Shown piece by piece: positions 7,806 to 15,847 of a stretch of DNA of 64,000 nt (position 1 is its first letter; each line of letters opens with the position of its first letter). The position numbers and the translations under genes are program-made. This DNA is from Microvirga lupini (GTDB lineage: Bacteria; Pseudomonadota; Alphaproteobacteria; Rhizobiales; Beijerinckiaceae), in contig NZ_JACHWB010000004.1 in the NCBI RefSeq assembly GCF_014191055.1, positions 248,001-312,000 on the forward strand. The letters are read 5' to 3'. The notes under the pieces are model-generated. The model did not search any database, had not been told where the DNA came from, and was given only the letters and a program-made list of their open reading frames with translations.

Positions 7806-9026
7806 TCAGTCCTTCCGAACCGCCTTCACCTCGGCCTCGGTCGGCATGAACGAGGTGCCGTCCTTGTAGGTCCAGTCGGTCATGCCGCCGGCTGCGCCCT
7901 TCAGCACGAGCTTGCCGACCCAGGCCCCCATGGTGGACTGGTTGTCGATGCCGCGCATGGTGACGGGACCGATCACGGTGTCGAACTTCGCATCCTCCAG
8001 CGCCTTGATGATCGCGTCCGTCTCGGTGGAGCCGGCACGCTCGATGGAATCGCGGATCATGGTCATGACCATGTAGCCCAGCAGCGAGCCGAGGCGCGGC
8101 GTGTCGTTGTACTTGGCCCGGTAGGCGTCGATGAAGGCCTTGTGCTTGGGCTCCTTGATCTCGTCCCAGGGATAGCCGGTCACGGTCCAGCCCTCGGGCA
8201 CCTCGTCCTTCAGGGGCAGGAGCCATTCCGGCTCACCCGTGAGGAGCGAGAGAACCGTCGCGCCCTCGAACAGCCCGCGGGTGTTGCCCTCGCGGACGAA
8301 CTGGGTGAGGTCGGGACCGAAGAGCACGTTGAAGATGCCGTCGGGCTTGGCCTGCTCGATGGCGGACGCGGTGGCGCCCGCCTCGATCTTGCCGAGCGCC
8401 GGATACTGCTCGGCGACGATCTGGGCTCCGGGCACCCGCTCCTGGATCAGGCGCTTGAAGACGGCGGCGGCCGACTGTCCGTATTCATAGTTCGGCGCCA
8501 CGATGGCCCAGCGCTTCGCCCCGGAGGCTTTCGCCTGGTCCACCAGCATGCCGACCTGCATGAAGTTGTTGGGCCGGATGCGGAAGGTGTAGCGGTTACC
8601 CTGCGCCATCGTCACGGCATCGGTGAGCGGTTCGGCCGCGATGTAGACGATCTTCTTCTGGTTGGCGTAGTCGGCCATGGCGACGCCGACATTGGACAGG
8701 AACGAGCCGAAGAGCAGCGACACGCCCTCTCGGCTCACGAGCTCGTCCGCCACCCGGGTGGCGCTGCCCGTGGTCGCTCCGTCATCGCGGGAGACGATCT
8801 CGATCTTGCGCCCGAGTACGCCGCCCTTGGCGTTGATCTCGTCCAGGGCCATCTGCCAGCCGTTGCGGTAGGGCACGGTGAAGGCCGCCCATTGCGCATA
8901 GGAATTCAGCTCGCCGATCTTGATCGGCGCCTGCTGCGCCTGAGCCGCCGGTGCTCCAAGGGCAAGCGCCGCTCCAAGAGCAAGCCAAGCCGGAGCCCGC
9001 CAGCGGATCATTGATGTTGTCGCCAT
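7806..9026 (-). CDS. ABC transporter periplasmic substrate-binding protein, LivK/amide type
   Basis: A 406-residue binding protein of the Peripla_BP_6 family that delivers a branched-chain amino acid, amide or urea-like ligand to the LivHM-GF transporter. A Sec signal peptide (basic MIRWR, hydrophobic LALGAALALG, cleavage near AQA at 28-30) is followed by the family opening IKIGELNSYAQWA and by GGVLGRKIEIVSRDDG. The ATG at 9026 has a GAAGGAA site; an ATG five codons later is possible. It is the first gene of the liv operon and is divergent from an amidase, which hints at an amide ligand. The ligand itself cannot be read from sequence. Confidence 0.92.
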   Translation of the reverse strand: MATTSMIRWRAPAWLALGAALALGAPAAQAQQAPIKIGELNSYAQWAAFTVPYRNGWQMALDEINAKGGVLGRKIEIVSRDDGATTGSATRVADELVSREGVSLLFGSFLSNVGVAMADYANQKKIVYIAAEPLTDAVTMAQGNRYTFRIRPNNFMQVGMLVDQAKASGAKRWAIVAPNYEYGQSAAAVFKRLIQERVPGAQIVAEQYPALGKIEAGATASAIEQAKPDGIFNVLFGPDLTQFVREGNTRGLFEGATVLSLLTGEPEWLLPLKDEVPEGWTVTGYPWDEIKEPKHKAFIDAYRAKYNDTPRLGSLLGYMVMTMIRDSIERAGSTETDAIIKALEDAKFDTVIGPVTMRGIDNQSTMGAWVGKLVLKGAAGGMTDWTYKDGTSFMPTEAEVKAVRKD

Positions 9027-9184
9027 GACGGCATTCCTTCAATCGAGATTGGGCAAGGATTTAGGGCCAACCGGGTCGAGAAGAAAGACACAAACTGCCA
9101 AGGTTGTCCAAATCCCGCCTTGCCCCCACCCGGGCGAGGATGACACATTCGCGGTCCTTTCCGTTTCGCAAACGCAGCAGAGCC

Positions 9185-10372
9185 ATGCTTCTCGACCGTG
9201 ACCCCGCCCATGCTTTCATGCCCTATCCGGCCGCTCCGGTTCTCCATGCGCCGGCAGGCCCGTTGTCCGGCCTGACCTTTGCCGCCAAGGATCTGTTCGA
9301 TGTGGCGGGCTATCCGACGAGTGCGGGATCGCCCCACATGCTCGCCATGTCGGGCATCAAGACCCGCACGGCGCCGACCGTCCAGAAGCTGCTCGATGCC
9401 GGTGCGCGCCTCGTGGGCAAGACGATCACGGACGAGCTCGCCTTCTCCATGAGCGGCAAGAACGCCCATTTCGGCACGCCGGTGAACGGCGGCGCGCCCG
9501 AACGCATCCCCGGCGGCTCGTCCTCGGGCTCGGCGGCGGCCGTCTCGAACGGGTTGTGCGATTTTGCGCTCGGCACCGATACCGGCGGATCGGTGCGGGC
9601 GCCGGCCAATCATTGCGGCCTCTTCGGCATCCGGCCGACCCATGCCCGGGTGAGCCTCGAACTCTGCCACGACCTCGCCCCCTCCTTCGACACCTGCGGC
9701 TACTTCACCCGCGACGGTGCCACTTTCGTCCGGGTGGGCGAGGTGCTGCTGGGCGAGGACACGACGCCCCTGCCGCAGACGCCCCGGGTTCTCCTGGCGC
9801 GGGACGCCTTCGGCCTGCTCCACGGGCCAGTGCGGGAGGCGCTTGCGCCGGCCCTGCGCCGGACCGAGACCGTGCTGGGCGAGCCGCAGGAGGTCGATGT
9901 GGCCACGGAGGGTTTCACGGCGCTCTATTGGGCCATGCGCTATATCCAGAGCCGGGAGGCGTGGACGGTCGACGGGCCGATGATCGAACGCTACCAGCCG
10001 CCCCTCGGCTCCGGCGTAGCCGACCGATTCGAGTTCTCGCGGGCCGTGACCGACAATCAGGTCGCGGAAGCCCAGGTGATTCGCGCCGCCTTCCGCAAGC
10101 GGTTCAGTGCCTTGCTCGGCACGGATGCGGTGCTGATCCTGCCGACCATGCCCGACGTCGCCCCGCTCCTCACCGAAAGCGATGAATCGCTGAACGATTA
10201 CCGCAACAACGCCCTGAACCTGCTCTGCCTGTCGGTGCTGTCCAGCCTGCCTCAGGTGTCGATCCCACTCGCCTCCCGCTCAGGCGCTCCGCTGGGGCTC
10301 TCGCTCATGGGGCCTGCCGGATCGGACCTAAGTCTCGTGCGACTGGCGCGGCGCATCGCCGAGAGTGCCTAA
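9185..10372 (+). CDS. Amidase (amidase signature family)
   Basis: A 395-residue cytoplasmic Ser-Ser-Lys amidohydrolase. Catalytic Lys35 is in FAAKDLFDV, the glycine/serine-rich signature GGSSSGSAAAVSNG spans 110-123 with the cis-Ser, and nucleophile Ser136 lies in GTDTGGSVRAP. It is shorter than GatA (about 480) and lacks a gatC/gatB context, so it is a catabolic amidase rather than a tRNA amidotransferase. It is divergent from the liv operon, so uptake and hydrolysis of the same amide are likely. The ATG at 9185 begins the conserved region; earlier in-frame ATGs at 9104 and 9140 add basic, unconserved residues. Confidence 0.88.
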   Translation: MLLDRDPAHAFMPYPAAPVLHAPAGPLSGLTFAAKDLFDVAGYPTSAGSPHMLAMSGIKTRTAPTVQKLLDAGARLVGKTITDELAFSMSGKNAHFGTPVNGGAPERIPGGSSSGSAAAVSNGLCDFALGTDTGGSVRAPANHCGLFGIRPTHARVSLELCHDLAPSFDTCGYFTRDGATFVRVGEVLLGEDTTPLPQTPRVLLARDAFGLLHGPVREALAPALRRTETVLGEPQEVDVATEGFTALYWAMRYIQSREAWTVDGPMIERYQPPLGSGVADRFEFSRAVTDNQVAEAQVIRAAFRKRFSALLGTDAVLILPTMPDVAPLLTESDESLNDYRNNALNLLCLSVLSSLPQVSIPLASRSGAPLGLSLMGPAGSDLSLVRLARRIAESA

Positions 10373-10373
10373 C

Positions 10374-10474
10374 GCATCGGCCGTGAATTCGAACTCACGT
10401 TCGATGCTTTAAGTTTTTGGTTTGCCGCATCTTTCCGCGCAAACCTGGTGTCCACTTTTGCGTTCGATGCTCTA
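10374..10474. repeat. Dispersed palindromic repeat, copy B (bipartite)
   Basis: Left part GCATCGGCCGTGAATTCGAA continues to ACGTTCGATGC at 10407; its core TGAATTCGAACTCACGTTCG is nearly palindromic. After about 20 unrelated bases a right part follows (GCATCTTTCCGCGCAAACC to TTTTGCGTTCGATGCTCTA, ending 10474). The same two parts are joined directly in copy C at 17879-17958. It lies between the amidase stop and the lactonase start. Confidence 0.75.
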
Positions 10475-10548
10475 GCCTGGACCCAACGGACGCTGCCGGA
10501 GTTACCGGCAGAGCGAGAAGCAGACCACGAGCCTCACGAGGGGAAGCC

Positions 10549-11430
10549 ATGACGCATCCAGCCGTTCACCCGGAAACGCCGCATGTGGCGGTAGCCAGCG
10601 CCTGCGTGCTGGGGGAGGGGCCGGTGTGGGACCACCGTTCAAACACCCTGTTCTGGGTCGACATCAAGAACCCAGGGGTGTGGCGCTACCGTCCAGACAC
10701 GAAGGAACATTTCCGCGTCGATGCACCCGAGCGGATCGGCTTCATCGCCCTGACCCCTGACGAGGACGTGGTGATCGCCGGGTTCAAGTCGGGGCTTGCG
10801 CGCTTCAATCTCAAGACGGGCGATGTTCAGCCGATTGTTTCGCCGGACAAGGACAAGCCCAATAACCGCATCAATGACGGCCATGTGGGCCCTGACGGGG
10901 CGATCTATTTCGGCACCATGGATGATGAGGAGGAGAATGCCTCCGGGGCGTTCTGGCGCTGGGACGGCAAGGAGCTGACACAGTTCCATTCCGGCATCGT
11001 GGTCACCAACGGCCCGGCCTTCAGCCATGACGGGCGGAAGATCTACACGACCGACACAACAGGCCAGATGATCTATGCCCTTGATGCGGGCGAGGGCTCC
11101 ATCGGCGAGCCGCACCCCTTCGCGCGCTTCGAGCAGGGGTGGGGCCATCCGGACGGCATGGCGGTCGATGCGGAGGGCCATGTGTGGGTCTGCCACTGGG
11201 GCGCCTCGCGCATCACGCGGTTTGCTCCCGATGGCTCGGTGGAGCGCACCGTGTCGGTGCCGACCGCCCAGGTGACGAAATGCGCCTTCGGCGGCCCCGA
11301 TCTCACCACGCTCTACATCACCACCGCCGCCATTGGCCGCGACCCGCATATTGATGTGATGGCGGGCCATCTCTTCAAGGTGGAGACGGGCGGCATCCGC
11401 GGGCTGAAGACCAACATCTTCGAGGGATAG
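10549..11430 (+). CDS. SMP-30/gluconolactonase/LRE family protein
   Basis: A 293-residue six-bladed beta-propeller lactonase that opens sugar or xenobiotic lactones using one divalent metal. The first metal ligand is Glu23 in LGEGPVWD; the conserved Asn in VTNGPAFS and the Asp in GHPDGMAVD complete the site. AVDAEGHVWVCHWG and ITRFAPDGSVERTVSVP are classic SMP-30 segments. The ATG at 10549 follows GAGGGGAAG; the frame is open further upstream through the repeat but has no family match there. The aldose epimerase gene begins 6 bases after it, so the two act on the same sugar route. Confidence 0.92.
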   Translation: MTHPAVHPETPHVAVASACVLGEGPVWDHRSNTLFWVDIKNPGVWRYRPDTKEHFRVDAPERIGFIALTPDEDVVIAGFKSGLARFNLKTGDVQPIVSPDKDKPNNRINDGHVGPDGAIYFGTMDDEEENASGAFWRWDGKELTQFHSGIVVTNGPAFSHDGRKIYTTDTTGQMIYALDAGEGSIGEPHPFARFEQGWGHPDGMAVDAEGHVWVCHWGASRITRFAPDGSVERTVSVPTAQVTKCAFGGPDLTTLYITTAAIGRDPHIDVMAGHLFKVETGGIRGLKTNIFEG

Positions 11431-11435
11431 GCACC

Positions 11436-12449
11436 ATGAGCATCGAGCGCTTCGGCTCCCTTAATGGGCAGGATGTCCTTCAGGTCTCGCTCACAGGTCC
11501 TGACGGCATGGTCATGCAGGTGCTGACCTGGGGCGCTGTAATGCGCGATCTCGTCGTGCCCTCCTCAGGCGGTTCGCAGGGGGTGGTGCTCGGGCTCAAC
11601 TCCATCGAGGATTACGTCGCCCATTCACCCTATTTCGGCGCCATCGTCGGGCGCCATGCCAACCGCATCGGAGGTGCGTGCTTCACCCTGAACGGGGAGA
11701 CCTACCGCCTTGATGCCAATGAGGGCCGCAACCAACTGCATGGTGGCACCATAGGGTTCGGCACGCGACTCTGGAGCATCATTGATCATACGGACACCAA
11801 CGTCACCTTGAGCCTCGTGTCGGAAGATGGCGACATGGGCTATCCCGGCCGGCTCGTCGCCACCTGCACCTACACGCTCCTGCCCTCATGCGGCTTGCGG
11901 ATCGTGCTGGAGGCCACCTGCGACGAGCCGACGCCGGTCAACCTCACCACCCACGGCTACTTCAACCTCGACGGCAGTGCGGATATTCTTGCCCACCATC
12001 TGATGATCGCAGCCGATTACACGACGCCGACCCGCCCTGATCTCATTCCGACGGGTGAGATCCGGCGCGTGGCGAATACCGGCTACGATTTCACCACCCT
12101 GAGGCCCATCGGCGCGGCCGAGTTCACGCAGGAGCGCATCCTCTACGACATCAACTACGTGCTTCATGGGCCCTACGGCGAGCTTCGCCACGCCGCAACG
12201 CTGGCGTCGCTCAAGAGTGGGGTCTCCATGGAACTCTGGACCACGGAGCCTGGCATCCAGTTTTATGACGGGCACCTGCTGAATATCCCGGTGCAAGGCC
12301 TGGGAGGTGCTAAGTACGGCCGCCACGGCGGGCTCTGCCTGGAGCCGCAGCGCTTTCCCGACAGCCCCAATAAAGCCCATTTTCCGTCGTCTATCCTGAT
12401 GCCGGGGCAGGTCTCTCGCCAGGTCAGCGAGCTAAGGTTCGCTCGCTGA
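11436..12449 (+). CDS. galM: Aldose 1-epimerase (mutarotase)
   Basis: A 337-residue cytoplasmic enzyme that interconverts alpha and beta anomers. Substrate and catalytic residues are visible: His102 in NQLHGG, His173 in TTHGYFNL (general acid) and Glu303 in LCLEPQRFPDSPN (general base). The opening GMVMQVLTWGAVMRDLVVP is typical. It is cotranscribed with the preceding SMP-30 lactonase. The sugar specificity is open, as GalM-family members include galactose, xylose and arabinose mutarotases. Confidence 0.93.
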   Translation: MSIERFGSLNGQDVLQVSLTGPDGMVMQVLTWGAVMRDLVVPSSGGSQGVVLGLNSIEDYVAHSPYFGAIVGRHANRIGGACFTLNGETYRLDANEGRNQLHGGTIGFGTRLWSIIDHTDTNVTLSLVSEDGDMGYPGRLVATCTYTLLPSCGLRIVLEATCDEPTPVNLTTHGYFNLDGSADILAHHLMIAADYTTPTRPDLIPTGEIRRVANTGYDFTTLRPIGAAEFTQERILYDINYVLHGPYGELRHAATLASLKSGVSMELWTTEPGIQFYDGHLLNIPVQGLGGAKYGRHGGLCLEPQRFPDSPNKAHFPSSILMPGQVSRQVSELRFAR

Positions 12450-12535
12450 CGGAAGGAACTTTGCTCAGGCATAGAGGTTCTTCTTTGTAGGCGTTGCGTT
12501 CTCAGACAAACACAAAGCAGTAGGGGAAGGCGCTC

Positions 12536-12709
12536 ATGCCGGTGCTCGATGCCAAGGCCCTGGAGATTGATCCCAAGGGAATGATTTTCCTGAAGAATGT
12601 CCTGCGCCCGCTTGCCTCTTCCGAGGTAACCCCGAAGGATAGCCCGCGTACCGTCCGGATCCGGCTTCACATGCCGAGACGGACGCGCGAAGCCGCCTCT
12701 CTGGCGTGA
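12536..12709 (+). CDS. Small hypothetical protein (57 residues)
   Basis: An open frame starting MPVLDAKALEIDPKGMIFLK and ending with a TGA at 12707. An AGGGGAAGG ribosome-binding sequence lies 6-7 bases before the ATG, and the codon choice is coding-like. The composition (a mixed N-terminal half, then a very basic tail with RIRLHMPRRTRE) suggests a nucleic-acid- or membrane-binding peptide, but I recognise no family. It fills an otherwise empty gap and converges on the M3 peptidase gene. Confidence 0.5.
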   Translation: MPVLDAKALEIDPKGMIFLKNVLRPLASSEVTPKDSPRTVRIRLHMPRRTREAASLA

Positions 12710-12740
12710 CGGGCCCTCTCGAGCCCGCCACTTTTCTCAA

Positions 12741-14819
12741 TCAAGCATCCGCACCTGCCGCGACCAGACCACGCTTGGCCAGGAGAGCGTCTGCCGTGGG
12801 CAGGCGTCCCCGGAAAGCCGTGTAGGCCTCAGCCGGGTCGCGCAGGTTGCCGGCGGAGTAGATGAAGCGCTTCAGCTTATCGGCCATGTCGCGGTTGAAG
12901 GCATCGCCCGTCTCCTCGAAGGCTGTAAAGGCATCCGCGTCCAGCACCTCCGACCAAAGATAGCTGTAATAGCCCGACGAGTAACCGTCGCCGGAAAACA
13001 CGTGCGTGAAATGTGGCGTGCGATGGCGCATGATGATCTCGCGCGGCATGCCGATTGTCCGCAATGTCTCCGCCTCGAAGGCTGAGGCGTCGAGATTGCT
13101 CAGGTCCTTGCGGCGATGAAGCTCCAGGTCGACGAAGGCGGAGGCAAGATATTCGACCGTCGCGAAACCTTGGTTGAAGTTGCGCGCCGCCATCAGCCGC
13201 TCGAGCAGCTCTTCCGGGATCGGCTCACCCGTCCGATAGTGGGTCGCATAGCGGCGCAGGATGTCCGGCTGCGACAGCCAGTGCTCGTAAAGCTGCGAGG
13301 GCAGCTCCACGAAATCCGTCGATACGGCTGTGCCCGCGAGCAGCGGATACGTCACGTTTGAGAGAAGGCCGTGCAGACCGTGGCCGAACTCGTGGAACAG
13401 GGTACGTGCATCGTCGAAGCTGAGAAACGACGGCTCACCCGCGCCGCCCTTCGCGAAGTTCATCACGTTGACGATGATGGGGCGGACGTCGCCGGTGAGC
13501 CGTTCCTGAGACCGGAAGGCGCTCATCCAGGCGCCGCTGCGCTTCGACGACCGTGCGAAATAATCGCCGATGAAGGTGCCTACATGCTGGCCGTCCGCAT
13601 CCATGACCTGCCAGGCGCGGATATCGGGATGGTACTTGGGAAAGTCCTTCAGCTCCTGGAAGCTCAGGCCGAAGAGCCTTTGTGCGGTCTCGAACGACGC
13701 CTCGATGATCCGGTCGAGCTGGAAGTAAGGCTTGATAGTTGCCTCATCGAGATTATGGCGCGCCATGCGGACCTGGTCCGCATAATAGCGCCAGTCCCAC
13801 GGCTCGATGACGATGTTGTCACCGATGGACTGCGCCTGAGCCTGCAGGTCGTCGCGCTCCTCCTCCGCCCAGGCGCGGGCGGGCGTCCACACGTCGTTGA
13901 GGAGCTTCATCACGTTGTCCGGATTCTTTGCCATGGTGTCGGCGAGCTTGAAGTCGGCGAAGGTCTCATACCCTAGGAGCTTCGCCCGCTCGGCGCGCAG
14001 GGCCGCCGTCTCGGCGATGATCGCCTTGTTGTCGGTCGCATTGCCATTGTCGCCGCGGGCGGCCCAGGCCTTGAAGGCCTGCTCGCGCAGGTCGCGACGC
14101 CTGGAGAACTGCAGGAAGGGCTCGATGCTGGAGCGGGAGAGCGTGATGACGTGTTTGCCCTTCAGGCCCCGTTCTTCGGCGGCCTGTGCGGCCGCTTCGC
14201 GCAGGAAAGAGGGCAGGCCTTCGAGATCCGCTTCGCCGTCGAGAACGAGTTGGTAGGATTTCTCGTCCGCCAGCACGTTCTGCGAGAATTGCGTTCCAAG
14301 GCTCGCGAGCCGCTCGGTGATCGCGGCTAGGCGCTTCTTCTCGTCAGGCTCGAGTTTGGCGCCGGCGCGCACGAAGATGGTGTGGTAGCGGTCGAGAACG
14401 CGCATCTGCTCAGGGCTAAGGCCGAGGCTCTCGCGCTTGTCGTAGAGCGCCGCCACGCGCCGGTAGAGCGCCTCGTTCATGAAGATGCTGTTGCGGTGCT
14501 TGGCGAGGATCGGCGCCATCTCGCGCTCAATGGCTTGCAATGCGTCGTTGGTGTGCGAGCCCGCGAGATTGAAGAACACGCCGCCCACTTTCTTGAGCGT
14601 CTGGCCGCTGCGCTCCAGGGCCTCGATGGTGTTGCCGAAGGTCGGGGCTTCCGGGCTCTCCGCGATGGCGGCGATCTGCGATTGCTGTTCGGCGAGGGCG
14701 GTGTCGAAGGCCGGCCTGTAATGCTCCGGCGCGATGCTCTCGAAGGGCGGAAGGCCGAACGGGGTCGACCATTGTGCAAGAAGGGGATTGCCCGCGAGAG
14801 CCGCGTCTGAAGCCGTCAT
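12741..14819 (-). CDS. M3 family metallopeptidase (oligopeptidase A / dipeptidyl carboxypeptidase type)
   Basis: A 692-residue cytoplasmic zinc oligopeptidase that degrades short peptides and cleaved signal peptides. The zinc site is FHEFGHGLHG, with ligands His476 and His480, catalytic Glu477, and the third ligand Glu505 in TDFVELPSQ. The N-terminal opening (NPLLAQWSTPFGLPPFESI) and length fit PrlC/Dcp proteins. AGGAG precedes the ATG. It stands alone on the minus strand upstream of the sugar genes. Dcp versus OpdA activity cannot be separated from sequence alone. Confidence 0.92.
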   Translation of the reverse strand: MTASDAALAGNPLLAQWSTPFGLPPFESIAPEHYRPAFDTALAEQQSQIAAIAESPEAPTFGNTIEALERSGQTLKKVGGVFFNLAGSHTNDALQAIEREMAPILAKHRNSIFMNEALYRRVAALYDKRESLGLSPEQMRVLDRYHTIFVRAGAKLEPDEKKRLAAITERLASLGTQFSQNVLADEKSYQLVLDGEADLEGLPSFLREAAAQAAEERGLKGKHVITLSRSSIEPFLQFSRRRDLREQAFKAWAARGDNGNATDNKAIIAETAALRAERAKLLGYETFADFKLADTMAKNPDNVMKLLNDVWTPARAWAEEERDDLQAQAQSIGDNIVIEPWDWRYYADQVRMARHNLDEATIKPYFQLDRIIEASFETAQRLFGLSFQELKDFPKYHPDIRAWQVMDADGQHVGTFIGDYFARSSKRSGAWMSAFRSQERLTGDVRPIIVNVMNFAKGGAGEPSFLSFDDARTLFHEFGHGLHGLLSNVTYPLLAGTAVSTDFVELPSQLYEHWLSQPDILRRYATHYRTGEPIPEELLERLMAARNFNQGFATVEYLASAFVDLELHRRKDLSNLDASAFEAETLRTIGMPREIIMRHRTPHFTHVFSGDGYSSGYYSYLWSEVLDADAFTAFEETGDAFNRDMADKLKRFIYSAGNLRDPAEAYTAFRGRLPTADALLAKRGLVAAGADA

Positions 14820-14864
14820 GATCGCTCCTGCTGTCTGATCTGAGAACCTGAAGTCTTAGACGCC

Positions 14865-15656
14865 TCAGCCATCCACGGAAAGAGGGCCTGAACCCATGGA
14901 AGCTGTGTTGCCGGCGAGATGGCGCTGCAGGAACGCGAGGGCTCTGCGGGTCGCGTCTTCCTCCGCCGCACCCCTGAAGCCGTGGCCCTGTCCGGGATAG
15001 ACCTTTACCTCGTGCGGCACGTTCTGCTGGCGCAGCAGGGCTTCCACCGCATAGGCGTTGGCCACCGGCACGATGGGATCGGCCGAACCGTGCAGCACCA
15101 GGGTCGGCGGCAGCCGCGACGTGGTGGCGATCGCGCCCTGCGGCAGGGGGCCGAAGTAGTTCACCAGCGCCTTCACGCGCGGATCGGTACTCGACACGGC
15201 GAGCCCCAGGGCTGCACCTAAGGAGATACCCACGATGCCGATGCGGCCAGGATTCGCGCCGGGATGATTCGCCGCGAAGGTCAGCGCATCCTGAACGGTG
15301 CTCATCCAGGGCATGAAGTTCTGGAACAGGGTGCTGAACGAAGCCCGCCTCTCGCCCGTGCGGTCGAGATAGTGGACCAGGTGAACCTGGTAGCCGGCAG
15401 CTGCCACGTCGCGGGCCGCTTCACGATACTGGCTATTGTAGCTCAGGCCGTCAGCGCCGTGCAGCATGAGGAGCGTGGGACGGGGCGAGGTGCCGGATCC
15501 CTGGAAGGTTTCGACGGCAATGGCCTTGCCGCCGCTCTTGAACGCGTTGCGCTGGGCAGTCACGGGCATCGAGATGGACTTGTCCTGTTGAGCTTGAGCG
15601 GTGGAGGAGGCAGCAATGGCTGCTCCGATCAGAAGATTTCGTCTGGTGATCGACAT
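14865..15656 (-). CDS. Exported dienelactone hydrolase-family alpha/beta hydrolase
   Basis: A 263-residue protein with a probable Tat signal (twin arginine in SITRRNLLIGAA, hydrophobic stretch, cleavage near AQA-QQ at 20-23), so it likely acts in the periplasm. The alpha/beta-hydrolase triad is Ser145 in VGISLGAA, Asp193 in HGSADPIVP and His225 in GQGHGF; the oxyanion segment is LMLHGADG. Classical dienelactone hydrolases use Cys as nucleophile, so a Ser here points to a general esterase or peptidase relative. The ATG at 15656 starts the signal peptide; an earlier in-frame codon at 15749 adds an unlikely leader. It runs in the same direction as the M3 gene. Confidence 0.85.
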   Translation of the reverse strand: MSITRRNLLIGAAIAASSTAQAQQDKSISMPVTAQRNAFKSGGKAIAVETFQGSGTSPRPTLLMLHGADGLSYNSQYREAARDVAAAGYQVHLVHYLDRTGERRASFSTLFQNFMPWMSTVQDALTFAANHPGANPGRIGIVGISLGAALGLAVSSTDPRVKALVNYFGPLPQGAIATTSRLPPTLVLHGSADPIVPVANAYAVEALLRQQNVPHEVKVYPGQGHGFRGAAEEDATRRALAFLQRHLAGNTASMGSGPLSVDG

Positions 15657-15847
15657 GGGGATTAAGGCCGCTGGGCGGGGATTCCGAACCCATGAGATGG
15701 GTTTGCATGCCTGCTGCTTGCAGATGGCAAAAGGTCCCAGCGTTTGCACCGGCCAAGCTTTTGGCCAAGGTTAAGGATCGTTTCAGGCTTGAGCACGTTG
15801 TTTGCAGGCCGGCGAGATCGTCTCGCGGCTATGCAGAGATTGACCGA

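Noticed and set aside
5584..9014. Long plus-strand frames (595 and 497 codons) opposite livHM and livK
   Set aside because: Charged, repeat-like composition without any family match, and complementary to well-supported genes.
9185..10372. GatA subunit of the tRNA amidotransferase
   Set aside because: Shorter than GatA, no gatB or gatC neighbour, and placed opposite an ABC transporter; a catabolic amidase fits better.
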